This document shows positions 12,476-25,460 of a stretch of 64,000 nt of DNA, piece after piece. Position numbers and translations under genes: made by a program. The notes under the pieces were generated by a model. It was not told the origin of the DNA. It worked only from the letters and a program-made list of their open reading frames with translations, and searched no databases. The stretch's first letter is position 1. Each line of letters opens with the position of its first letter. This stretch comes from Plectrocnemia conspersa (Eukaryota; Arthropoda; Insecta; Trichoptera; Polycentropodidae): positions 1-64,000 of the forward strand of contig VTFK01000187.1 in the NCBI GenBank assembly GCA_009617715.1, given 5' to 3'.

Positions 12476-14870
12476 AAAAATCACTAAAAGTAAGAGATAT
12501 TAAAAAACACGTTTGACTCAATTACTTGAATTGTGTTAAATTTATTTACATTTACCTTTTATTGTTGAGCAACAAAATATAAATAAAAGGTTAGTGTATG
12601 TTGTATTAATTCGCTTTAATTTAGGATATATATCATTTAGCTAGATAGCCAGTCATCTATTCTTTGTCTATTTTCTTGTCAATTAAGTAAAATAAACGCG
12701 AAGGAACTGGGACTATATCTTAAATTGAGAAATTTATTTAAATGGTGAAAAATTATGTAATTTACTTTATCTAGTTCAGTGTGTAAATTTTCTGAATTTA
12801 AAGTAGAAATATAACTTTAGAGTTAAACAACTTTTAGTTCTATTGTGAAACGTGAATGTTGTGAAGACATTTCATACAGTTTATATTATTAAGGGAAACT
12901 TGTTTCTGATATCTGATAAATTATACATGACTTGATTTGTTATCTAAATAAAAATAGATCTGCTTTTAAACTCAGCATTTCTTTATACGGCGTCGCTTTT
13001 GGTTTTATTTATTATGTGTGTACATATGTACATATAGATACATACTTATATATGAAAGTCTATTTCGTAAAAAGCTTTTATTGAAACAACCTCAAAGTAG
13101 CTTGTTTACATCAGAAATCGATTCATATCAAACCCTCTTTATTTAGCGAGAAGGCTATTCCTTAATATTTGAAATAATATAAAAATACTTTGCTGCTATT
13201 TTCGAGGTTTTGCAAGATCTCAAAAGTACGAGGGATATTAGGAAAGTAAAGTCTAGGAATTATTTTCAAGTATTTATTAGTAAAATTATATTTTTATATT
13301 TTAAGTTCACGATGGCTTGTATAACATCATTGCCATAAACAGAAGCAAGTTAGCGATGAGTTTTAATGAGCAGCAGTCTCTCATCTTGTACAGAAAAAAA
13401 CGTATCACTGAACGAATTTCACACTTGAAGAGATTAGGAATTGAGATGATACTTATATTATACATTGCAAGTACTTTACTGCGACTTAGGGATCGCGTTA
13501 AAAAATCGCTTTTATTTTTACTAGTTTTATACATTTACTTTTCGAATATCCTTTTGTCATTTTGCTCTCGAGTAAATCGCAGTCTTGTTATATAATGTAG
13601 GTTAAATTGAATATGCTTATTTCTGGTATGAGCGTTCGAACCCCTGGCGAGCTCCGGCGATCCTGGTATCCAACGAGACCGAAATGCCTGATCTAACCAG
13701 ATAAATTATAACTATTTGCCATGTTTGACTAAACGGAATATTCGAACTATGTGTATGTTTTGTTTGTGTTGGCCTTTGTAAATAGTATCTTTGCTCGGAG
13801 AGGGACAATTCAGTTCATTCTGCGAATGACGTCGACAATGACATCATATATTACATATGTATATCTATACATATAACATAGCCAATATGCGGTTAAATGG
13901 ACCGGCAAACTTCCGCGGAAGTATCTCCGATACAATTATCGAAATCGCGGTTTTCCACCCGACGTATATTGCAATATCGAAGGATAGATATTATATTAGG
14001 TATTGAAGGCCTGAAAGTATCATAAGTGATCGATCGAGGCGAAGGATGAGCTTTCGATGTACGCTTATTGCGCTTATAAATTTTCTAAGGAGATGAAAAA
14101 TTAAATAACGTACGCGAACGATTTAATATCGCTTATTAAAGGTGTACTTGTGTATAGCATGAGATACATATGAATGTATGTACGTATATATATATAGGCA
14201 CGGGGGTGAACTGAAAAGTTCGAGAGCCCTGCCGGTGCCTGAGTACCCGAGTTACAACAATAATAATATTATGGTTTTCTAAAATTAGAACGATGTTAGA
14301 AATATAAATATTAATCACTTCGAGAACATATTTATTTAATAAATAAAATGAACCTAAATAATCGGTTTCGCCCACGTTTTGTTTCCCATTAAATCAAATA
14401 ATTTTGTTGAATTATTTTCATGTGCCAGCAGATATATTGTAGATGTTATGGAATACCCGCTCATGACATTGAAAATAGTCATTAATCTCTCAAATGAAAA
14501 AAAATACATTATCGTTTTATGGTGCCAATCATAGTCAAGTGTTCAATGTATTCATATGAAACCCTGTTTCATTGCACAGATATGGCGTATAAAAAATCTT
14601 TAGCAGCACAATAGGACTACCGACATCGTTAATTGATTGTGATGAAATGAAATTTAAGAACGCAAGTTTTTTCAAGCTTATTAATTGAGTTATATTAATG
14701 TTCTATATCTACCATAATTTAATTAATATGTATAAAACATAATTTCACTGACTTTAACATTGATTTGCGAAATTCGTTATTAAAAACATTTAATATAACA
14801 TTTATGTACAAATATGTTTCCAGTTAAAATATATATTTTATTGGCATGTTTAGTGAAATCATATCTGAAT

Positions 14871-14928
14871 ATATTTTCACTGGTGGATAAATAATATATC
14901 TCTCTACTAGTGAAAATATAACTTACAG
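14871..14928. repeat. Short inverted repeat related to 350-416
   Basis: ATATTTTCACTGGTGG at 14871-14886 faces CTACTAGTGAAAATAT near 14905-14920, with about 18 bases between them, followed by AACTTACAG. The GTGAAAAT core and the tail are shared with the cluster at 350-416. Confidence 0.4.
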
Positions 14929-16730
14929 GTGCATACTAGTATAATTAAATGCTAAGTAGAACTTTCTGTAAAAAATATATCACCATAGTCTTCGATTCGA
15001 TACAGACAAACAAAATGACATATTAAAAATTATTAAACAGATATTTTATATAGTAAGACTGTCGTTTATTTATTATTAAAATAATATTAAAAAATCAAAA
15101 AAAGAGCGCATAAAAAAATATTTAAAATTCAATATGCAAAAATTCTGAATGTATATTATTATGCATTATTTTACTTAATATTTTAACAAATATATATGTC
15201 AGAAAAAAACATTGAAAATTATATGTATCTAGCATTCGACTGTATAAGACTTTTTAAAAATAGCCAGAAATAATTTAAAATAAAATATAAATATGTGTGT
15301 TCCAAAAAATGTTTTGGTGGAATATCACACCAGTATTTTAAGATAAGTAAAAGTAATTTATGAAAGTTTATAGATAAATACTACTGCTGACTAAATGTAA
15401 ACAACCAACTAGATCTGAAGTAAAAATAAAATAAATTCGATTTCTCTTCTCATTCCTTTCATATGTGAATTACATATCTATAATAACAATTTAATAAAAT
15501 AACTTTTGCTATACATTTTATTACTTTATATTAAAATTAAAGTTATATTTTCATAAAATAGCAATTTATAAGTAGAATATTTAAAAATGCTTAATAGTAA
15601 ACATTTATATTTTTTGACTTATTTTAAAAAAGTAATTATATGAAAATATCAGATTATTAACACAAAATATTTTTTTTTATCAAGTGGTAATTTCATTTAT
15701 GCAAATTCTCGAATTTTCATAATTACAATTTTATCTCGAAATTAACAAAATGAAACGATTGTAAAATAAATTTAAAAAATATATACAGTCCTCAACTCTT
15801 TTTATTTTTAATAATATTATTTAGATAAAACAAAATACGAGAAAATAAATTTATTATAAAATCTTTCTAAGTAAAAATATCCAGCAAATATTTGTTTAAT
15901 GCGAAGTATTGAATGGTCATTAATTTGTATATAAAACAGGGAGTAATTTATTAATATTTAGTTACGTAGTAACTTTTTCATAAACGATTAGAAAATACGT
16001 ACTAGTAACTATTTCATACCATTTTTTATCACATACTTATGACCACTATTCGAAAATGTGATTTTTTAAATTTATCATTTATATTAGAATTTTACGTTGG
16101 AATTTTATTACATATCAATTAACGCATATTGTCAACCTATAAATAATCATTTAATTAAAAAAAGCATGTGATAATAACTGATCACTAATTAGAACCAATG
16201 ACGGTTTAATTCAATTACTGGGAAAAATCAAATCAATATTTTTAACCTTTCAAATATGTCACAAATAAATTAATGAATTTAAAGCTTCATGTATACATAT
16301 GAACATCTTCAAAGTTAATCTTCAAAAAATCGTAACTATCCAAGGGTCACTCTGTACACGTTATTGCACATATTCGCAAGACGAATTTATGTTCAATATT
16401 TTTTTATTAATATCATAAATAAAACGCGGCGACGCTGTCAAATTGAACTAAATTAAGCTCGTGTTTAAATTTATGGTTAATAACTATGGCTGTAAGCGAT
16501 GGGGCGTGTCTTTGCGTAGCCGGTATAATATTTTATCTTGTATTATACATTCAGGGATGAAATATAATATATTAGTGCTTTGTATGACATATTGTAAGGG
16601 TTTCTACGTTAAATTTGCTTTAATACGCCTACGTCAATCAAATCTGTAGGCTCAATACATTTTGATCGATATTTGTGTATTTTCTCTTTATATGTACTCA
16701 CATCAACATATATAATTTACTTAGTCCTTC

Positions 16731-16756
16731 GTCAGTCACAGTCAGTCAGTCGCAGA
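16731..16756 (+). repeat. Short (CAGT)n-type microsatellite
   Basis: GTCAGTCACAGTCAGTCAGT with minor interruption; a simple repeat with no other context. Confidence 0.6.
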
Positions 16757-19320
16757 GTAACCTTCAGATGGCAAAACAAATAAATGATTCAATGTAACCG
16801 TATGATAAAATTGAATTTATTTTTTATTTTGATAGCATTAGCCTTATTATTTTTTTAATATATAATATAACATTCACAATATACCATTTCATTATTAAGC
16901 CTTTAATGGCATATAAATAAGTTAAAAATTAATAGAATTATAAGAGATAATATCCACGATATACCTGTCTATATAAAATACTGCAAAGGCATATTATATT
17001 ATACAACAAAACACATTAGTCTGGACGTATCCATGAAGGCATAATATCAAAGCTACACTGTATAGAGTACACTCGTACGTTAAAATTATTCTTTTAAAAT
17101 TGGTGTTCAGCCAACGGAGATTACACCACATATAACCCGTAATTATTATTTATGCATTATTATTTTTCGCACACGAGATGTTCGCTTAATTGGAAATCTG
17201 CCCCATTGGAAATTTAACGCATATTGCGCAGGAGAAAAAAGGGATATAAATTTGAGTTGTGTCTTGGGGAAGATTTATTATTGCCCAAAAGGCAATAAAA
17301 CCCAAGCGCGGATAATTATTCACCTAGTGAGTAAAATAAAACGGCATCAATGGAAACCTGAGGTGAACTTTTTATTTTGTAAAACGAGCCAGTAAAAATC
17401 AAATATTTATCTAAAATAGTTTTTTTTTTAAAAAAGTAGAAAAGTTTCTTTCGTTTTGTGTAATGAAAATTTGTTGAATGAAACTTGCAAGTGTAGATAT
17501 TTACAGACGTGAAAATTATTATTGATGAACAGAGAACTGGTTTGAAAAGGACGATTAAGGTTCGCTGCAAAATTTATGGTACGCCTCCATACATCTTTGC
17601 AATGATGATTTACACGCAAAGCGGTTTCTTCTTATCTGATTATTAATGTAGTTTTTAGATTACAAATGTAAAGTAGTAGTATTAAAGATTAAATTACTTT
17701 TGACTTATATTAAATGTTTTCAAGAAAACATGCATATTTTTAAACATCTGGCATGGACCCACCCTTTCTTATGCAGCGGTTGTAAAACATTTTCAAATAT
17801 TCGTGCAATTTTTTTTGAACAAATAAAAATTCACGAACAATACAAAATTTTTGAAAAATTTTCGAGAAATAATATTCCAGAAAAAATACTATAAGTAGCT
17901 CAATTACCTTAGACTTTCACATTTCACAAAGTTATAACTTTGTATAGAAAAAATTATCTGGTTCTTATTTAAAATAAAATATTTCATCTTAAATTGAATC
18001 ATTTAAGATATTAGTTATGATTATGTAATCAATATATTAAATCTATAAAAATGCAATTGTTATAATTTTTATTTGTGTTTGTAAATAATTGTGTATATAG
18101 AAAATATTCACAAACCACAGTTATATGTTATCTGTTTTCTTAGTATTTTTCAAAAATAATAGCAATAAGATGTCTAAAAATAAAACAAGGCTAATGCAAA
18201 GCTATTTACATTGAATCGTTATAAAGCATTTATTGACCGTTGTGTATGTATTTGAAAAGGACGAGCTAATAATAAATACCCTTTCATATTTATCAACGTT
18301 AGTATTTTTTTGGAAACAACACAGTAATAAACAAAAACATAAAAGCGAATAAATGACAATAATAATGCAGAAGTTTAATGGATCTTATCCGTAAAGACAC
18401 GCTTTTCAATATTTTTTATGTTGATCTATATTTAAATTTCCGAATGTTTTTGAATTGTGTCTTATATAATTTAGTATGAATTTAAAGTGTGTATTGATTG
18501 AGCTTTAGAAGAAAACCGGACATATAATATTTGGATTGAAACGAGAACCAGATCTTTAGATAGCAATTTTGGCATACTAAGTGTAAATGATAATTAATTT
18601 ACAAATACTTTTTTTATTAATAAAAAAAGTAAAGGTAGATAAATATAACATAATCAAATTTGATACCTTTCTACTTTAATATAAAAAATATAGAATCATC
18701 AAATTTGTCGGATCTTGGGAACTTATATTAATAATTATATCTAAAAATAATTCATTGATAAATCTAAAAATAATTATTTTTTCGAGCTTTAATTACTAAT
18801 GAAACGTAATAAGTTTAAAAAATCTTCCAACGTTAATTGAAGTGTAATAGGTATTAAAGGAAGCGTTTTGCCTTTTTGTGAAACTAACTGCGAGCGCTCT
18901 TCATTATAACTTAAATCGAATATATTTTTAACTGTACTGAAGGTATTTTTTTATCGTTGTTGATGCTGTAGGTGTACAAACGCAACTTTTTAATAAGCGT
19001 AAGTACATTCCGTATTAAGCGCTTTTAGTATCGGCATTCGCAAAAAATATCCTTAAAAAAAAAAGAAGATAAAATATCATTTCAGGTAAAACTTTTTAAT
19101 TAGAAGTGTCTGAATATAAAATCTCTCGATATGAAATGCGAGATTACATATCTTTTCTAGAATTGGTGTGTAACGTAGTATTTATAATACACATAGTTGG
19201 TGGATAACATTATATTTTCTATAAAAATACTTAGAGAGAATAAAGAATAGAATAGTTAATTATATATTTTACTTGTGGGATTTTATATAATAATTGAAAA
19301 CGTATAAAAAATAAAGCCGG

Positions 19321-19640
19321 CTACAAATCGAATGCATCTAAACAATTTCTAATCATAGGCATACAAAATAAAACTGAAATTTGTAACTGCCGTATATATG
19401 TCATTAATAAATAACGAGAAGAGCAGAGGTCCAGGTTAGACCCACGAGGAACTCCCGAAGGGGTTAAATGTTCTTTCAACATTCTGTGTTTGAAACAATG
19501 TTGTTTTACTTTGTAACCATGGTCTTTTAACGAATTTGCTAAACTTTTTCGAATAGGCACAATTTTATAACATATGTAATTGCTCCTAGTACAAGATCTT
19601 TTGTTGTGATCGTCCTCAATTTGGTCATTCCAAGTAGTAG
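19321..19640 (-). mobile_element. Jockey/CR1-type retrotransposon relic: RT palm fragment
   Basis: On the minus strand a frame reads LTPSGVPRGSN, and after a one-base shift GPLLFSLFINDIY, then SFILYAYD followed by a stop and KLFRCI. This is the reverse-transcriptase palm of non-LTR elements: SGVPQGS, GPLLFxLFINDI, and the catalytic YADD, here altered to YAYD. Upstream residues (NSLKDHGY) fit the preceding RT region. Frameshift, stop and loss of an active-site aspartate make it inactive. Both ends are lost. A similar relic lies in the opposite orientation at 39465-40060. Confidence 0.75.
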
Positions 19641-19856
19641 TATATTACACAAAATAGAGCAATTACGAAGCACAATGTTAATAATTTTTCTATTTTGTAT
19701 TTATTTCAAAGTAGCAACCAAAGAAAAGTTTTTAATAGTATTTTAAAGAATAATTATGAAAAATGAGTGGTAGGTTATGGAGATGGATTGAACTAATTGT
19801 GATTTTCTGTCCATTTGACATTAGATTCATAATATAAATTCAGTTCAGGTACTCAC

Positions 19857-20053
19857 CTATGACCGTGAGCCTTACAGCGGTCGTTTTGGAAGGCGCCGTT
19901 CTAAAATCGGCCCTGCACCTATAGTGACCCGCGTCTTTGGGCCGGATCGGGCGCAGGGTGAGGCGAGGTGGCCTCGGGTTCCAAGTGGCGCGGGTGTCCA
20001 ATCCGGTCGCGGTCCAGTGGGATCCCGCCCCGGAATTACCTCGGGCGTCCCAG
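19857..20053 (-). CDS. Sidestep-family gene, exon 3: second half of Ig1
   Basis: The acceptor is CTTTTCAG ending at 20054 and the donor is canonical GTGAGT at 19856. The exon enters in phase 2, leaves in phase 1 and encodes residues 95-160. It carries the E-F segment PRLTLRPIRPKDAGHYRCRADF with the F-strand cysteine C141 and the D-x-G-x-Y-x-C signature of V-type Ig domains, then the G strand VRLTVI. The exon is visibly much richer in G and C than the surrounding intron and than its sister exons, with many CG dinucleotides and Arg/Pro/Ala codons. The extra tryptophans at 96, 108 and 119 fit the family's C'-D region. Confidence 0.95.
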
Positions 20054-21642
20054 CTGAAAAGGAAAAATTCAGAGATGCTGTAGTAACATATGCCAAATAT
20101 TTTTTTCTCTATGGAATAGAGTTATGTGTACATTTTTTCGCGCTCGACTTGCGTCATCGAAAAGGAAACAAGATTGAAACAATGAAATGGAATCAGGTAT
20201 AAAATATATTTATATTAAATTATATTTTATTTAATTATTTATTTCGAAGAAAATAAATGGTAATTTATAAAATTTAATATAGTCCCATTTTATAATAAGA
20301 TTACTTAGAAAAGTTTACGATTATTTATTATGCAAGTCCCAGTTTCCAAGTTTTAAGCATATTTTATTATCCTTTAAATTTGTAGTATAACTTGTTTTTG
20401 ATCAGTGGTAGTTATTTTTAACTTAAACTCGATTTATTGCACTAATTTTGACATAAAGTCTTTGCATTAATGATTGGTTTTAACTTACATTTGTGAATTT
20501 TTATTCTTGTCGTTAACTAAATTGATGAATACACAACATAACATTATCACATTTACAATTCAATGGCATTCATTTTTTTATAAATATTTTCACTAAGAAT
20601 GTTGATGAGTAATTTATTAAATATATTATCCCTGTAATGATTTCTCATTAGTTATAGTTATTATTGTCTTAACTATAAAGCAAAAAATATGTTTTCTGAA
20701 GTATCAAAAGCTCTCGTATGATGAGTTTTAACGTTTTGTTTTTTTTTACAGACATACTATTATTAGCTCCAAAGCTATTTTCATAATCAGATATATCCTA
20801 TAAAATTTCCATTAAATAGTCAAAAATAACATATTTAAATCAAATCATTTTAAGATATTTTCATCACATATAATAAAGAACTAGTTATTTAAATAAACAT
20901 TTACCCAAGTTTAATGTCTTATATGTCTTATATTATATGTATTTAATATCTGAATATATGTAATATCGGTCACAGTATATTAATGTATCAATGGAAAATG
21001 CATGTTTCATACAAATTATTATTATACAATACTTTATGATTTAATCATATTAAAAATTAAATTGCTTTTATTTCAGAACTTTGATATATACGTTTCCAGT
21101 TTTATTTTATGTACACAAAACATTAAAACCGGTTATATTTTAATATGTTTCATCTACGTAAATGATAATAAACTGTCATTGTGTTTTTTTTTCTGTATAA
21201 TTTTGGTTTATATCGTAATATATGAAGACTATTAATAAATATATACATACATATAATAATCGATATGACCGTATTACTGAATGACCGAATTTTATTGAAT
21301 TTTTAACGCTAAAATATTATGTATTATTTTATCTTTTCATGAGTTTAAAATATAAATACGTTAGTATTTTTTATAAAAATATACTATTTAAAAGATAAAA
21401 TCGATTTATTTTAAAGTTCAGGGTCAAAAACTAATGCTAAAAATAACATTATATATGCATATGTATATATATTGAGTTCTATACATTCTAGAAATATTAT
21501 AGTTTGTCTTTCAAATGTTTTTCTTATAAAAACTCGCGAATGGAACACTCAGCAATATGATTTTTGTAGGAAAAGTTTTACTGCAATTTTCTAAGTCACT
21601 ACTATTTGTTAAAATAATATTGTATAGGTAAGTACTGAGAGC

Positions 21643-21662
21643 TATATATATATATTTTTTTT

Positions 21663-21754
<92 letters not shown>

Positions 21755-21766
21755 TTTTACAATATA
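21643..21766. repeat. (TA)n microsatellite with duplicated flank
   Basis: An uninterrupted AT/TA run of 85 bases covers 21666-21750. The unit TA, eight Ts, ACAATATA occurs both before (21653-21670) and after (21749-21766) the run. The arrangement suggests that a shorter compound repeat was duplicated and the dinucleotide part then expanded. On the minus strand it gives spurious Tyr-Ile open frames. Confidence 0.95.
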
Positions 21767-24700
21767 GCATGAATTCAAAAATGGTTTTTCCGAATACACA
21801 AATTTCATTATTTTGCTTCGATATTGTTTTATATAAGCACATAAGTGGATAAAATTATTTTTTAAAATTAAAATATGACACCAGCTCAGGCTCATTTTAC
21901 TTAGTAAGCAAAATAATTAAAAGTTATCCATTTGAGTTCTTATATTATTAGAGCAACTACCAAAAGTGGTAATACTATAATGGTGTTTTGAAAAGTACAA
22001 TATATAATACTGAGGACTATTAAATATTTATTGATTACTGATGCATTTTTTAAAAAAAAAAGTGAGTAGGATACGTCTGTTATTGATTCTAGACGTCAAA
22101 AATATTACTGTGGATGCACGAAACTTACATGCGATTGAGGAAACCGTCATGGTAAATTGAAGCTTGAAAATATGTACATATATTCTTAGAATTGTATTGA
22201 TTGTTAGCTATTTGCTATTTTGCTTAAATATGCTTGAATTTGCTTTGCTTCCGCCATAAAAATAAATTCGTAACGAGGACAGTCGTTCAATGGGACAAAT
22301 TTAACTTGCGAGATGAACGATGTTTTGAAAATACTTATTTGTTAAAAAAAAAATCGTTTAGTGTTGCAAATTATAGTATTAATAGGCGTTAAAACTAAAT
22401 TGCTTTCTAAACACATAATACGGGGTTTGCCCTATAAGTAAGAGTACTAAATTTTTATTAAAATGTGTATGAAACTCTCACGAAACTACAAGTTATATCT
22501 TTTAAAGTAGGACTCTTGGGAAGGTACACAATAATGCTAATGCTTTCACACTAAATGTAACTGTTTTGGAAGTAATTTATATAATTTTCTTTAGTTCATG
22601 AGCAATGTTTTAGATGTTATCCACAGTCAAGTTTCAACTAAAATCTTAAATTAAAAAATATGTAAAAATCGTACCGAAAAATTTAAATAAATACAAACAA
22701 AGGTAGCGCAGCACTAACTCAACAGATCGAGTTGAAACAAATTTGGACAACCTAAGATATTCACCAATAAATAGTACGTTGCCTATTCGTGCAAAGCCAA
22801 ATCAGTACACTTACGTTTGTGACGAACATCGTACATAATCAAATTAAAATCATGTTGATTTTAGGTACACGCATAATCTTACACTTTCTATGTGTACAAA
22901 ATTACACACTACAATCCGCATATTCAAATTAACCCGGTCTACTTTGAATAATGCATTTTGCACGACTTTGGAATCATCAAGGCTTACCTTATTTTCGATT
23001 CAAATATATGCATATCGTATTAAGTACGAATGTATGTTAGGCTATTTCGACCCTGCTCATATTCGTGACGGATGTTCTTTATACATATATACATTTGTAT
23101 GTATGGGTATATAAGAACCTACAATATATTCTGAAATTCTACATTACGTGGAAAGTCGATATTCGGAGAGTTCGCTACAGTGGCACTTTGCTAGTCGCCC
23201 AAAAAACTGCAAAAGAAGCGCGAATTAGAATTTAAATCAGAAACGGCGAAACTTTTCGCGAGAAAGCTTTCACCGAGGACACAATTTTCGCACAACTTCG
23301 GCGCGTTACACGTATCCGAGGTGCGAAAAGCCTTTATGAAATCCGTGAAACTTGGAGGATTAAGCTCGACGAGTAATGGGTAACTTTCGAGTTTAAAGGA
23401 CTGGAGTTAATTCGTTGTTTTTTTATTAATCGTAATTTGTCACGTAAAATACCCTTTCTTATAAAAGGAAAAACACACAATAAGAGTCACGCTTTCATTG
23501 TGTGGGCGATGATAAATATAGTTTTTAGACTGTTTCATAAATTTGTGCGGAACAGTTACGCATAGAAGCGATATGGTATACCGATCGTTCACACTATAGT
23601 GGTTAACCGTTGCTTTATATCTAAGTGTAGTTGGTACGGTCTTTACTGATAATACAGAGACCGCGGGATCGAGCCACGACAGCAGACTTTTTTTTTTTTA
23701 AAAAAAAAAGCGCTATTAGTATTAACCGGTCAAAACTGTAAAGTAAAAAGTGAATTAAAATTTATAATTACAATCACTCAACTTAAGTATTGAATATCAG
23801 TTAGATGATATGAAAAAAAACATAGAAACCAAATGTCGAAGATTATGTATATAAAAGTATGTATATATGTATATACTTTTACGTATATTATGTAAGTCTT
23901 GAATTATTAAAATTTAATTTATATATTTTTCATACATTTGATGTAATATACAATATATCATCTATTATTATATATTTCAAATATTGATATGTTATGTTTA
24001 AGATAACAAATGTTTTTTTCGAGTTGATATTGTGTATAGATATTATCAGACACGGATGTACTATAATTTGTTTGTCCAAGAATAGTTTTTTTCGTGTATA
24101 CGAGAAAATATCGGAGCTACGCGATTAAAATCTGTCGGATGTATATAGTGTAATAGAAGATCCTTTCACAGAAACATTAAAATGAATGCGATTGTCCAAA
24201 AGGGGATTGTAAAATAATTCTCACTTCTCAGAAGTCAATGACGGCAAAAGCAATAAAGACAATAGGAAGCTCGGTATTATCGAAAATAAATTTGGTTACA
24301 AGATTTCTTAATCAAGAATTTACAGGAAATTTCGAATATTATTTTATTAAAAATAATAAATAGATACAGTCTAATGTTTTTATTCTTAAAAATATTTTAA
24401 GAGTTCTCACTCCAGTGAAAATTACTACTGAAGTACCTAGTCGTAGACATGACACGATGACATCTGCTGATGTAAATGTTAAATTTCTAATACAAACATC
24501 AAATCATATATTTTGTTAATCTCGGGACCCAGACAATTTGGGTTAGCAATGAATTCCCGAATATGGATGGGTTCGCAAAAATCCATTTACCCGCTATAAT
24601 GCTACCTTTCTATGACCGAATTTCTTATTAAATAGCACTTTGCGATCTCAGAATAGTTTGTGATGAAATAAATGCCGCTACACTTGCAGATATTTCATTA

Positions 24701-25219
24701 GTCAGCTCATTTTAAGATTTCTATTGGACTCGCGATGTGACTTTGTATTACTAGGAAGTTGTTTAATTCCGGTTTATGGAAGATAATTAAAGACGAATAC
24801 GATAATTGTACGAATCAAACAAAATTACATTCGCCCTTTGATCTTAATCTTATACTTGAATAATCACTGTATTTAGGCATTTCTAAATGTTTATTTTGTA
24901 TAAAAAAATCAGTTTTAAAATAATTAGTAAGCAGCGAAAAAGGGGCAAATAATATATTAATATTATATTAAAGTACGCGTAAAATATTTTGATTAGAATA
25001 TGCAATAATTTAAAGTGTGCCTATCTTCTGTGATTACAACAGTATAATATATATTGTTAATATAATCGAAATTATGAACTCAGCTACCAGGTCATGACTA
25101 ACATTTTATTTAGATTTGAAGTACAAGAGTTTAAAAGTTAGTAGATTTTACCTTGATTTTAACTCATAATTCCATTAATTTTCTTAACACACTGTATTAT
25201 GGAAATTTATTTGAAGTTT

Positions 25220-25460
25220 TGCCTTTATAACGTTGGTATATTATTAAAATTTCTTAACACATTTTCCATTACAATCGTCAAAACTTCTTGGTGTGTATAA
25301 TTAATTTCATAAGTAATAATGTCTCTCAACTTGAGTTTCAGTAATATTTAAATAAACGAGACTTTGTAGAAAATCCCACAAGGAAAAATCTGGTGCTGAC
25401 AAATCAGGTGAGCGTGACGGTCTAGCCGAGGCACTGAATCGTGAAATAGTATGGCCTGGG
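25220..25460 (-). mobile_element. Tc1/mariner-superfamily transposase relic, C-terminal part
   Basis: Minus-strand frame: ARPSRSPDLSAPDFSLWDFL, then QSLVYLNITETQVE, a frameshift, then LRDIITYEINYTHQEVL and NVLRNF. The RSPDLxxxDFxLW motif holds the second catalytic residue region of insect DDE transposases of this superfamily, and the order of the following helices fits the C-terminus (Q-V-E-L-R-x-I and v-x-x-x-l-R). It is broken by at least one frameshift and stops. The N-terminal DNA-binding part and the terminal repeats are not seen. Confidence 0.7.

Larger units (their letters stand above)
8105..19856. other. Intron 3 (11.8 kb)
   Basis: The longest intron of the gene. It contains a hAT-like element (9050-10532), a Tigger-like relic (11502-12475), an inverted-repeat motif (14871-14928) and a reverse-transcriptase relic (19321-19640). 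A CpG-richer block at about 13600-14140 has no coherent open frame and may be regulatory. A weaker block is at 17150-17340. The rest, notably 14940-16430 and 17640-19300, is plain AT-rich sequence. Confidence 0.7.

Noticed and set aside
13630..13660. GTTCGAACCCC resembling a tRNA T-arm
   Set aside because: The T-stem does not pair in either strand and no D- or anticodon arm is present.
21602..21895. 97-codon minus-strand Tyr-Ile-rich frame
   Set aside because: Pure translation of the (TA)n microsatellite.
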